This document shows, piece after piece, positions 24,243-33,257 of a stretch of 38,523 bases of DNA. The notes below the pieces were generated by a model. It worked only from the letters and a program-made list of their open reading frames with translations. It was not told the origin of the DNA and made no database searches. The stretch spans positions 2,392,999 to 2,431,521 of the forward strand of contig CP070648.1 in NCBI GenBank assembly GCA_020354555.1. The letters run 5' to 3'. The stretch is from Armatimonadota bacterium (GTDB lineage Bacteria > Armatimonadota > Hebobacteria > GCA-020354555 > CP070648). Each line of letters begins with the position of its first letter. The stretch's first letter is position 1. Made by a program: the position numbers and the translations under genes.

Positions 24243-27200
24243 CTACTTCGCCGGCGCGGTTTTCGGCGCAGGGGCCGGCGCGTTGCTGGGCGCGATGGGC
24301 GGAGCCTGCTTCGGCGGCAGCGCAGGGACCTTGCGCGTGGGCGCCACGATCGGAATCGCGGGGCCCACCGTGCCGACACTTTCCTGTCCCATCCCGTTGA
24401 TCGCCTTGACCCACGCGCACGCGCCTTTCGGCAGAACAAGCTCCACCTCACTGAACTGCAGCGCGCGTCCGACTGACCGCCAGCGCAGGAGGTCCGGCGC
24501 ATCAACCAGTGAGGCGTCGGATGCCGCCGCAACCCGGTACTCGGCGATGCCGGACTCCTGGTCATGGACCTCGTCCCACGTCATGGCCAACGGCCTCGCG
24601 CTGACGACGCGCGGCCTAGGTGCCGGTGGCGGGGTGGTGTCATTGAAGCGGACGACGCAAGTCGCCGTTGCCTCGTCTCCCACGTTGCCTGCGTGGTCGC
24701 GTCCCCTGACGCGCAAAGTGTAGGTTGTCCCGCTGCGCAAGCCCGGGACGTCGCGGAGGACGACGACGCCGTCGCGGGTGTCTTCCGCGGCGATCTCGGC
24801 GCTGAACAGGACGTGTGTCGCGGGCGGCAGGCGCGGCGCCGCCACGTCGCGGAGATCACCCCCGGCCGGCCGTTCCGTCACGATCCGCTCGGTGATCGCG
24901 CACAGGTACGCGTCGAAGCCGGAGCGGCCGGTATCTGAGGCGACGAGTGCGGCGCGGAATGAGTTGGGGAACACGCGCGGCGGTTCCTCGGTGGCCACCC
25001 CGAGCGGCCAGGCGGAGGTCTGCTCGAAGCGGTTGATGCCGACGCGCGGGGGGTCGAGGTCCGCTGCAACGCCGTCAGAGCATCCCACTTCAGACCAGCC
25101 GATCTCGTTGCGCGCTTTCACGTCAATGAAGTACACGTGACCGTGGCGCAGGGGCAGCGCAACGGTAGCAGAGGTCGCGGGGCCGACCGAGGTCCAGTCT
25201 CTGGCGACACCCGTGTCTCTATCGCGCACGCGGTACTGATACTCCACGGGCGGAGGGGCGTTGACCGAGGGCGGCACTCGCCACGACGCGCGCAGGCCAT
25301 CGGCGCTGCGCGTCCATTCGCCGTCATCAGTCACCACCGGCGCGGCGGGCGGGAAGCGAGCGGGGCGCAAGCCCGGCGCCGCCAGCAGCGGAGGCGCCGC
25401 GCGCACGCGATCAAAAGCGAACCGAATCTCGCAGTTGTCATTATCCATGCCGTCGGGCCAGCGCCCGCCGTGCCGTGAACCGCCCTGGCTCATGCCCGTT
25501 GTCGTTCCGCTGACGTCGCCGCGGAATGCGCTGGTGTCGCGGTTGTAAAGCAGGTTGAGGTCGTAGCGGTTGAAGTCAGAGTGGATGTCACAGTGGTCGT
25601 CATCGCCGTAGAGCCAGCCGTCGCTGTCGTAGAGGCGGAGCGTGACGGGCACGTCGCTGGTCATGGGCGCGCGGGGGCGGAAGTCGGGCGCGCGCCACGT
25701 TCGGTCGTTATCCTCGAGCCACTTGTCAATCCGGTCCTTGTAGTACACCTGCTCCGCGTTGACGTGCAGCGCGACGCGGCTCAGCCTCCAACCGCCCGCC
25801 GTGCCGTCGGGGGCTTTCTCGATCTGAAGGTACTGGACGTCACTGACGCGCAGCCCAGCGGGCGGGTTGATGCTGTACGTATCTTCATCGCCGCGCTCGA
25901 AATCGTCGTAGAGCGGCTTGTCGAGCAGGAAGCGCTGGCGATCATTGATGCGCAGGAAGACGTCGTCGTCGGTGCCGGCCCATTGCTCGTCCCTGGTGCG
26001 GACGGTGACTTGCAGGCTCGTGACCGGCTCGTCCGTACGCCACGCCAGCGGCACGGCCTTGACGAATGTGAAGGGATAGCTTGGCAGCGAGAAACCGCAC
26101 ACATCGTAGCCGTGAATCATGCCGGAGCAGAACTCCTGGCCGGCGATGTTGGCTTTGGCATAGAAGTCCGCCTCGTCAAGACCGGGGTCAACGCCGACTT
26201 CGTACCACGGCGTCGCATCCCTGACGTGAGTGACTTGGGCCACGACGAACTCAACCGTTGACTGGAGGTCGCGCGTGCTTGCGACGGGGGTCTCGGCGGG
26301 GGGCGGGGTTCGATCGCCGACTTGGGTCACCACGCGCTCGAACCCCGCTCGGAATGTTGTCTTGGGCACCGTGTGATAGCCCGCCACCGCACCGATCAGG
26401 TCGTCGAGGCTGCCTCCGGGACCCGGCGCGTCGCCTCCGGTTGGCTCGCCTTGGCCCTGCCAGTGCCCCGAATTGAACTGAACGGTAAACGCGCCGCGCA
26501 GATCGTGATCCAGTTGCCCGGCATGGCGGTCGCTGAATCGCTGGGCCGCCTGCCAGACGGCCTCGTCGTCAACCCACGAGCGCACCGCGCGTACCCATTG
26601 CCGGGTCGCGAAGTAGGCGGTGATATACGCGTCGAGGTAGAGCGGGCGGCCCGGCCAATCCTTGTTCATCGCCGTCGCCAGGTTGCGGTTGCCGTCGGAG
26701 TTCCACCCGCCGTGGGTGCGCAGCCCCGGCCCCCCGTCGTCAACGTACACTCGCGCCGCCCGACGCACCTCGACCGGCACATCGAACCAGGTCGGATGCG
26801 AGCCGTAGGTTCCCATCGCCGCCCAGCCTGGGCCGTCATAGCCGTCTGCGCTCGCGGTGCCGGCGGGCTCGACCCAATTGCTGTGAACATAGAAGTCTTG
26901 CAGCGTGTGCGAGGAGATCCCCAAAATGGTCAGCAGGCCCTGAATGTCACCGGCGCTCGCCCGGTCGCGGGCCGCCGCTTTCACCGCACGGGCGAGGCGG
27001 TTCCATTCCATCTCGCAGATCTCGCCGCTGTCGGCGCCGCGCTCGACGCCGCCGATGGTGTACCTCACGGTCCCGTCAAACCCCAGCCAGTCGGCGGCGT
27101 GAACCACTTCGTCGGACCAGCCCTCGAGCCCCCACGGCACGAGCGCCGCCCCGATCATGGTCAGCCACATCTCGCCGTGAAGGCTATACGGATTCCGGCT

Positions 27201-27410
27201 CGCTTGTTCGTAGTAGTCATCCATCCAGTTGGTGACCTGGACCACCTCGATCGCCGTGTTGCCAAATCCCTCTGCCGTCAGCGCATCACGCACCAAGTCG
27301 AAGTGCGCGCTGGCGTCAAGGGCATGGGCGGGAAGCGCGGCGCTGCACGCGACGGCAAGGATGAACAGCCAGGTAGCGACGCACGTGCGCAAGCGAGGAA
27401 CGAACGGCAT
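24243..27410 (-). CDS. Exported Het-C/zinc-phospholipase-like protein with PLAT and FN3 domains
   Basis: From ATG 27410 the protein has 1055 aa with a signal peptide ending PAHA (residue 30). The N-terminal helical domain (about 35-400) has the Het-C/VWA7/zinc phospholipase C-like core SSHTLQDFYVHSNWVE, with His168, Asp172 and His176 as likely metal ligands, and an early His36. A PLAT/LH2-like domain follows at about 455-565 (ends GGWRLSRVALHVN, KWLEDNDRTW), as in clostridial alpha-toxin-type lipases. About 690-1005 are fibronectin type III-like repeats, and the tail is Pro/Ala-rich. It may attack membrane lipids or act as a surface/toxin-like protein; activity is not proven. GGAGG upstream supports the start. 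Confidence 0.75.
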   Translation of the reverse strand: MPFVPRLRTCVATWLFILAVACSAALPAHALDASAHFDLVRDALTAEGFGNTAIEVVQVTNWMDDYYEQASRNPYSLHGEMWLTMIGAALVPWGLEGWSDEVVHAADWLGFDGTVRYTIGGVERGADSGEICEMEWNRLARAVKAAARDRASAGDIQGLLTILGISSHTLQDFYVHSNWVEPAGTASADGYDGPGWAAMGTYGSHPTWFDVPVEVRRAARVYVDDGGPGLRTHGGWNSDGNRNLATAMNKDWPGRPLYLDAYITAYFATRQWVRAVRSWVDDEAVWQAAQRFSDRHAGQLDHDLRGAFTVQFNSGHWQGQGEPTGGDAPGPGGSLDDLIGAVAGYHTVPKTTFRAGFERVVTQVGDRTPPPAETPVASTRDLQSTVEFVVAQVTHVRDATPWYEVGVDPGLDEADFYAKANIAGQEFCSGMIHGYDVCGFSLPSYPFTFVKAVPLAWRTDEPVTSLQVTVRTRDEQWAGTDDDVFLRINDRQRFLLDKPLYDDFERGDEDTYSINPPAGLRVSDVQYLQIEKAPDGTAGGWRLSRVALHVNAEQVYYKDRIDKWLEDNDRTWRAPDFRPRAPMTSDVPVTLRLYDSDGWLYGDDDHCDIHSDFNRYDLNLLYNRDTSAFRGDVSGTTTGMSQGGSRHGGRWPDGMDNDNCEIRFAFDRVRAAPPLLAAPGLRPARFPPAAPVVTDDGEWTRSADGLRASWRVPPSVNAPPPVEYQYRVRDRDTGVARDWTSVGPATSATVALPLRHGHVYFIDVKARNEIGWSEVGCSDGVAADLDPPRVGINRFEQTSAWPLGVATEEPPRVFPNSFRAALVASDTGRSGFDAYLCAITERIVTERPAGGDLRDVAAPRLPPATHVLFSAEIAAEDTRDGVVVLRDVPGLRSGTTYTLRVRGRDHAGNVGDEATATCVVRFNDTTPPPAPRPRVVSARPLAMTWDEVHDQESGIAEYRVAAASDASLVDAPDLLRWRSVGRALQFSEVELVLPKGACAWVKAINGMGQESVGTVGPAIPIVAPTRKVPALPPKQAPPIAPSNAPAPAPKTAPAK

Positions 27411-27759
27411 GTTGGACACCTCCCCGGGTCGTCCGCCTGCGGCGACCCACGGCAGATGCACGACACCCGACGAGATGGTCGCCGGGTTGAAGCAGGCGGG
27501 TGGCGCGGCGCGGCTGCCGCCGGAGCCCTCTCCGCCGCAGCCCGTTTTCGCTGCGCGGGTGTGGTTATCCTTCGGCCCAGCTCAGTGCGCCCAGGTGCCG
27601 CTCGGATTCATCTCGATATGGGAGCTAAGGAGCGGACAGAGGATTGCCTTGACGGGGGTTGAACTATCGCCCTCGGGGCCGGCGCAGGAATTCCGCCGCC
27701 AACCGCGCTGCTGCCTATTCCCGGCCCGTTTGCGGCCCTGGTGGTCGCGGAGACGATCC
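27411..27759. other. Intergenic region between divergent genes
   Basis: This 349-bp region separates the divergent phospholipase-like and 819-aa genes and should hold both promoters. No convincing -35/-10 pair is seen; TTGACG at 27649-27654 has no good -10 partner. The + frame is open throughout but shows no domain, so I treat it as non-coding apart from the two ribosome sites at its ends. Confidence 0.5.
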
Positions 27760-30219
27760 GTGAGTTTCGTTCGTAGCCTCGACAGGCGTTGTGGCCGACG
27801 ATGTCAACAGACGCCGCGAAATCGTTGGCAGGCCTCGGTCGCGCTAGCCGCCGCGCTGTCGGCCGCGGCATGCCTTCTCTGCCTGACCCCTCCGGCGCGC
27901 GGCGAAGTCGTGCTCGCGAACGGGGCGACGGCTTGCACTGTGCGCACTGGCAGCTACCGATTGCTCGTGGACGTGGGGGCATCCAATCTGTTCGTGCTGC
28001 AAACGCCCCAGGGGAAGACTCTGTGGCCGGGGGTCTCCGGATTCGCCGTTACGGCGGACGGCCAGGAGTTCGAGTGGCGGGGCTCTCCCGCGCCGCACCT
28101 GCACACGCTTCGCGCCGGGCCGCATCTCGTGGAGTTCTGCCTCGAGAACATCGTTCTCAAGGCCGACGACACGACCTGGCCCGGCCTGGCGGAGCTTCAC
28201 GTCACGTGCCAGGAGCAGAAGGTCTATCTTCACGTCCGCTTCCTGCTGCCGGCCAGCGAGTGGGTGAATGCGGGGCGGTTCGTGTACCGCCGGCCCGAGG
28301 TGCATCCCACAGCGGCCGCATGCGCGCCATCCGATGCTCGCATGATCTTGCGTGCCGAGCCGACCGCCGGCAAGTCAGCTGACGCCATCATCATCGGCAA
28401 CCGGCCGTGCATGGCGATCGTGGGCACGCTGCCGCGGGGCCGGCCCGGGTTGCTGTCCGAGGACGCCGGCAACGTCGCGCTCATCGTACCCGTCGGCGAG
28501 GGCCCGTTGCACCCCGGCGACGCCAGGGAGGCGGCGTGCGCGTTGCTCATCGCCCGCGGCCGCGAGGAGATCGCCGTTACGCTCGACGCGGAGCGTCATC
28601 CCCTCGACGCATCGGCCTTCCGAACAGGCATGGGCCAGTGCGAGGGCTTCGATCCGCGCACTGGTTTGTACGTTTTCCGCGCCGAGACTTCGCCGTCCCC
28701 CGAGCCGCCGCCAGGCCTCCGCGCCGGCGCTGCGTTCAGCGTGACCAACGATTCGCGGCCGCGCACCATCCTAGCGGACTCGTTCGATCCCTGGGGCGGC
28801 ATTTGCGGCGGCCTTGTCCGCGACGAGGAGGGGTCGCCGCTGCCGATCCGAGTTCAGTTCGGCCTCAACTTTCCCGAACTGCGCGGCGAGGCCGAGGAAT
28901 CCGGCTGGGCGACGTTGACCTTCCCGCTGTCCCTCCAGCCGCAGGAGTCGCGCGGCATGCGAGTGGAGCATCTCTACGGCGGCGCGCGCGACCACGACCT
29001 GCTGTACCTCACCAGCCTGGAGAACGTCGGCGGGCCGCTGCTCTATCAGGCGACCGTATCGCGCCTGGAGTCATTCACCGTGACGAGCGGCGGCGAGCTG
29101 CGGATCAACGATTTCCGGCGCCACTACCGCGACCTGAAGGTGCGCTCGGTTTCGGCGATCCTGCCGACATTCTTCGGGTACTTCGATGCGGATGACCGAT
29201 ACCAGGGACTCGCGCCCGGCGAGACGCGCATTGTCGAGGGCGGGCCGTTTGTCGCGGAGATGGCGATCTCCGCGCGGACGGCGGACGGCAGCGTGTCGGG
29301 CGAGATCCGGCTGTGGGAAACGCCGTGCTCTGATATGACGCGCCTGTTCAGCGAAGTGCAACTGCGCGTGAACAAGGAGGTGCGCCTGTCTTCACGGCGA
29401 GCCGCGCCGCTGTTCTTCCTGCGTCACCATGCGTTCAATCCGATGGCGTACCGGCGCTTCGCCGCGTGGGTCGAGCCGGGGGAGGCGCGGGTCGGCGAAC
29501 TCGACTTCGCGCCCGAAGTCGCTGCCGACGGCCTGCCCCTCGCGCGACAGCCGTTCGGCGTGCTGTACCAGGCGAGCAATGGGATTGACCAGGGGATTCC
29601 GTGCAGCGACATCACGGGGAATCCGGGGTGGGTGCTGCTTGATGCGGACGTTCGGATGGGTGATAAGCCTTTGCCTCTGGGCGTCTATGCGTTCGCCACC
29701 GGGCCGGGCGATGCCGAACACGGGGATTACGCGCGCGACCTGGCGGTGGTTCCCGCGCGGCGGGTGGAAGTCCTGCCTGCCGGTACAATCATCCGCTACC
29801 GCGCGCTGCAGGTGGTGTATGGCGACAACAGCTCGGACTACGCGTCGATGGTCAGTGAGCGCGAGGCGTGGGCGGTGCGGCCGCCGCAAGTCGAGGCGTC
29901 GGTGGGAGCGGTCGTGTCGCACAATCCGCCGCACGTGCGGGCGGTTGACGATGCCGCCGAGTTCACTATTGACGGCGGCGCGGATTGGATCGCCGTACGC
30001 GTAAGCGGCTTGCGGAGCGCGGGACGCCTGGAAGTGTGGCGGAGAGCGGATGACGGGACGAAAGTCGCATTGACTGACGCGAGCAGCGGCGAGCCCTGGT
30101 ACATCGCCTGGCCCGACGACGACGGTGGCGTCGGCTACACCTTCCTGGTCAAGCTGCCCGGCGACGGGTCGCCGGTTAGTCTGGGGGTGGGAACTGCCTC
30201 ACAAGCCTTGGGGCGCTGA
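27760..30219 (+). CDS. Exported 819-aa beta-rich protein of unknown family
   Basis: From GTG 27760 the protein has 819 aa. An Arg-rich start is followed by a hydrophobic stretch (VALAAALSAAACLLCL) and a PARG cleavage site near residue 49. The rest is strand-rich with many Asp/Glu/Trp/Tyr residues, including ELHVTCQEQKVYLHVRFLLP, DHDLLYLTSLENVGGPLLY and FGYFDADDRYQGL. I do not recognise a family. The sandwich-like patterns are similar to those in galactose-mutarotase-like or glycosidase accessory domains. GGAGA at 27749-27753 supports the GTG; the frame stays open far upstream. It heads the GH2-GH36-GH36 run, with only 38 bp to the GH2 gene, so a part in the same glycan breakdown is likely. 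Confidence 0.7.
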   Translation: MSFVRSLDRRCGRRCQQTPRNRWQASVALAAALSAAACLLCLTPPARGEVVLANGATACTVRTGSYRLLVDVGASNLFVLQTPQGKTLWPGVSGFAVTADGQEFEWRGSPAPHLHTLRAGPHLVEFCLENIVLKADDTTWPGLAELHVTCQEQKVYLHVRFLLPASEWVNAGRFVYRRPEVHPTAAACAPSDARMILRAEPTAGKSADAIIIGNRPCMAIVGTLPRGRPGLLSEDAGNVALIVPVGEGPLHPGDAREAACALLIARGREEIAVTLDAERHPLDASAFRTGMGQCEGFDPRTGLYVFRAETSPSPEPPPGLRAGAAFSVTNDSRPRTILADSFDPWGGICGGLVRDEEGSPLPIRVQFGLNFPELRGEAEESGWATLTFPLSLQPQESRGMRVEHLYGGARDHDLLYLTSLENVGGPLLYQATVSRLESFTVTSGGELRINDFRRHYRDLKVRSVSAILPTFFGYFDADDRYQGLAPGETRIVEGGPFVAEMAISARTADGSVSGEIRLWETPCSDMTRLFSEVQLRVNKEVRLSSRRAAPLFFLRHHAFNPMAYRRFAAWVEPGEARVGELDFAPEVAADGLPLARQPFGVLYQASNGIDQGIPCSDITGNPGWVLLDADVRMGDKPLPLGVYAFATGPGDAEHGDYARDLAVVPARRVEVLPAGTIIRYRALQVVYGDNSSDYASMVSEREAWAVRPPQVEASVGAVVSHNPPHVRAVDDAAEFTIDGGADWIAVRVSGLRSAGRLEVWRRADDGTKVALTDASSGEPWYIAWPDDDGGVGYTFLVKLPGDGSPVSLGVGTASQALGR

Positions 30220-30257
30220 GGCGGCGCGGATTTCTGTCGCACGGAGGAGCATACGTG

Positions 30258-33257
30258 ATGGCGGGAGCGCTTGTCGCGGTAGGACTGGTGTCAACTATGA
30301 TCACATCGCTTGACGGTGAATGGCTGATCGCCGCCGACCCGCGGAATGTCGGGCGGGAGGAGCAGTGGTATGCGAAGCCGATCGCGGGGGCGAAGCCGAC
30401 GAAGGTGCCGTGGATCATCCAAGATGCGTTCCCCGGGTATCACGGAGTCGCGTGGTACCGGCGCGACTTCACCGCGCCGCGCAATCCGCACACGCGGGGC
30501 CGGTATCTCCTGCGCTTCTGGGCGGTGGACTACCAGGCGGAGGTGTGGCTCAACGGCGTTCACGTCGGCGGGCACGAGGGCGCGGAAACGCCATTCGTCC
30601 TCGACGTCACCGACGCAATGAGGCCGGGTAGAAGGAACCGCCTTGCGGTGCGCGTGCTCAATCCGACGAACGAGCCGATTGACGGCATTGCGCTCAACGA
30701 GACGCCGCACCGCAACAAGGCGGTGCCGTATTGGGCGGGCGCGTCGTACAACCACGGCGGGATCATGGATTCGGTGGAACTGCTCGCCGCGCCGCCGGTG
30801 CGGATCGAGGATCTGTTCGTCCGGCCCGACCCGAGGACCGGCGTGATTCGCATTACGGCGAACGCGCGCAGCGCGATGCCCGGTCCGGTGAGCGCGGCGT
30901 TCGATTTCGCGGTTGCGCCCGCGGCAAGCGGCGAGACGATCGCCACAGCGCGCTTCAAGCGCCGCCTGCCTCCCGGCGACACGCCCGTTGAAATCGAACT
31001 GCGCGTGGACGAGCCACACCTGTGGGATGTGGACGATCCGTATCTGTACCGGGTGACGGCGCGCATGTCGCGTGAGCGCTCGAAGTCGGTTGACGAGCAA
31101 TCCGCGTGCTGCGGGTTCCGCGATTTTCGGTTCGAGGGCGGCTATTTCCGACTCAACCAGCGGCGCATATTCCTGCGCGGCTCGCACACCGGGAACCACT
31201 GCCCCGTCGGCCTTCAACTGCCGCACGATCCGGACCTGCTGCGGCGCGACCTGCTCTACGTCAAGACGATGGGCTTCAACATGATCCGGTTCATCGCGGG
31301 CATGCCGACGCGCTATCAGCTCGACATGTGTGACGAGATCGGGCTGCTGGTGTACGAGGAGTCGTATGCGGGATGGCTGCTTGCGGACTCGCCGAGGATG
31401 GCGGAGCGCTTCGACCGCTCAACGAGCGAGATGATCCGGCGCGATCGGAATCATCCGAGCGTGGTGATGTGGGGGCTGCTGAACGAGACGAATGACGGGC
31501 CGGTGTTCCGGCATGCCGTGGACGCGCTGCGGCTCGTGCGCTCGCTCGATGATACGCGCATGGTGATGCTGAACAGCGGGCGGTGGGATGGGCAGCTCAG
31601 CATCGGCTCGCTATCCAACCCGGGGTCAGCGGTGTGGGAGGCGCTCATGGGCGACGAGGCGCCGGAGATGGCCCCGACCAGCGCGGCGCCGCCGGGCGGC
31701 TACTGGGCGCGAGTGGGCGATGCCCATGCGTATCCGCGGGTGCCGCACACAGCCGACACGGTGCGCTTCTTGCGCACGGTCGGCGAGGGGACGAAGCACG
31801 TCTTCCTGTCGGAGTACGGCATCGGCAGCGCGGTGGATCTGTGGCGCGCGGTGCGCCACTACGAGCGACTCGGCGCAGCATACACTGAAGACGCGCAGTT
31901 CTACCGCGACAAGCTGGATCGCTTCCTCGCTGACTGGGAGCGCTGGCGGATGGCGGACACGTTCGCGCGGCCGCAGGACTACTTCGCGGAGAGCCTGCGC
32001 AAGATGGCCGGGCAGCGCACGCTCGGACTCAACGCGATCCGCGCCAATCGCAATCTCGTGGGCTACAGCCTGACCGGCACGGTGGATCAGGGCATGACCG
32101 GCGAGGGCCTGTTCACGACGTTCCGGGAACTGAAGCCCGGAACGGTGGACGCGCTGTTCGACGGGCTGGCGCCGCTGCGATGGTGCCTGTTTGCGGAACC
32201 CGTGAACGTGTATAGCGGAACGCCGGTCCGCCTGGAGGCGGTGCTGGCGAATGAGGATGCGCTCGCGCCGGGGGATTACCCCGTGCGGCTGCAGGTGTTT
32301 GGGCCGGACGGGGCGCCGGTTCTTGAGCGCACCGTGACCGTCACGATACCTCGGTCCAATTTCGCACCCCACGAATCCACAGCCGAGGGCGGCCGTGCCA
32401 CATTGTCTGCGGATACGCCGTTCGCCGTACCGGTTTTCGCAGAAGATGCGGCTATTGAGGGGCCGTCGGGGCGATACCGGTTCGTCGCGACGTTCGAGAG
32501 AGGAGCGGCGGCGACCGGCGGCGAGGCGGAGTTCTACGTCGCCGACCCGGCGGAGATGCCACCGGTGGGCGCGGAGGTCGTCCTGTGGGGCGAGGACGCC
32601 GAATTGGCGCGGTGGCTGGCCGAGCACGGCATTCGCGCACGCTCGTTCGATCCCGCATCGCCGCCTGCGCGAGAGGTAATCCTGGTGCCCCGCCGCCCAG
32701 CGGCACCGGGCGGCGCGGATGCGTTCGGCGAGCTTGCTCGGCGCATTGCTCGCGGCTCGACGGCGGTGTTTCTTTGCCCCGAGGTATTCAGGGACGGCGA
32801 TGACCCGCTGCACTGGCTTCCCCTTGCCAACAAGGGGGCACCTGCCGGCATCGCCGGCTGGCTCTACCTCAAGGACGAATGGGCGAAAGCCCACCCGATG
32901 TTCGACGGCCTGCCGTGCGGCGGGATGATGGACTACACGTTTTACCGGGAGATCATCCCGGACGCGGTGTGGTCGGGGCAGGACGCGCCCGCAGAGGCGG
33001 TTGCCGGGGCGATCAAGGCGTCGCAGGATTACTCGTCCGGGCTGCTGGTGGCGGTGTACGAGTTGGGCGCGGGACGGTTCGTCCTGAACACGCTGCACAT
33101 TCGCGAGAACCTTGGCCGGCATCCGGCGGCGGAGCGGCTGCTGCGAAACATGCTGCGTTACGCGGCGCGTGATGCCGGCAAGCCCCCAGCCGACCTGCCG
33201 CCCGATTTCGATGCGCAGCTGAAGGCGATGGGGTACGTGGGGGAAGACGCGGGATGA
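30258..33257 (+). CDS. GH2-family beta-glycosidase (beta-galactosidase-like)
   Basis: The protein has 999 aa with the GH2 order. A sugar-binding jelly-roll lies at about 15-180 (WYRRDFTAP, AEVWLNGVHVG) and an Ig-like domain at about 183-275. The TIM barrel has acid/base Glu410 (GLLNE) and nucleophile Glu519 (FLSEYG). A C-terminal part at about 760-960 looks like a class I glutamine-amidotransferase-like domain, as in some beta-galactosidases. The exact sugar (galactose, glucuronic acid or mannose) cannot be read off. The N-terminus is hydrophobic but not a clean signal peptide. GGAGGAG at 30243-30249 supports ATG 30258 (GTG 30255 also possible). It overlaps the next gene by ATGA. Confidence 0.88.
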   Translation: MAGALVAVGLVSTMITSLDGEWLIAADPRNVGREEQWYAKPIAGAKPTKVPWIIQDAFPGYHGVAWYRRDFTAPRNPHTRGRYLLRFWAVDYQAEVWLNGVHVGGHEGAETPFVLDVTDAMRPGRRNRLAVRVLNPTNEPIDGIALNETPHRNKAVPYWAGASYNHGGIMDSVELLAAPPVRIEDLFVRPDPRTGVIRITANARSAMPGPVSAAFDFAVAPAASGETIATARFKRRLPPGDTPVEIELRVDEPHLWDVDDPYLYRVTARMSRERSKSVDEQSACCGFRDFRFEGGYFRLNQRRIFLRGSHTGNHCPVGLQLPHDPDLLRRDLLYVKTMGFNMIRFIAGMPTRYQLDMCDEIGLLVYEESYAGWLLADSPRMAERFDRSTSEMIRRDRNHPSVVMWGLLNETNDGPVFRHAVDALRLVRSLDDTRMVMLNSGRWDGQLSIGSLSNPGSAVWEALMGDEAPEMAPTSAAPPGGYWARVGDAHAYPRVPHTADTVRFLRTVGEGTKHVFLSEYGIGSAVDLWRAVRHYERLGAAYTEDAQFYRDKLDRFLADWERWRMADTFARPQDYFAESLRKMAGQRTLGLNAIRANRNLVGYSLTGTVDQGMTGEGLFTTFRELKPGTVDALFDGLAPLRWCLFAEPVNVYSGTPVRLEAVLANEDALAPGDYPVRLQVFGPDGAPVLERTVTVTIPRSNFAPHESTAEGGRATLSADTPFAVPVFAEDAAIEGPSGRYRFVATFERGAAATGGEAEFYVADPAEMPPVGAEVVLWGEDAELARWLAEHGIRARSFDPASPPAREVILVPRRPAAPGGADAFGELARRIARGSTAVFLCPEVFRDGDDPLHWLPLANKGAPAGIAGWLYLKDEWAKAHPMFDGLPCGGMMDYTFYREIIPDAVWSGQDAPAEAVAGAIKASQDYSSGLLVAVYELGAGRFVLNTLHIRENLGRHPAAERLLRNMLRYAARDAGKPPADLPPDFDAQLKAMGYVGEDAG

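Noticed and set aside
27229-27759. N-terminal extension of the 819-aa protein frame
   Set aside because: It overlaps the divergent phospholipase-like gene and lacks domains; GTG 27760 has GGAGA and opens the export signal.
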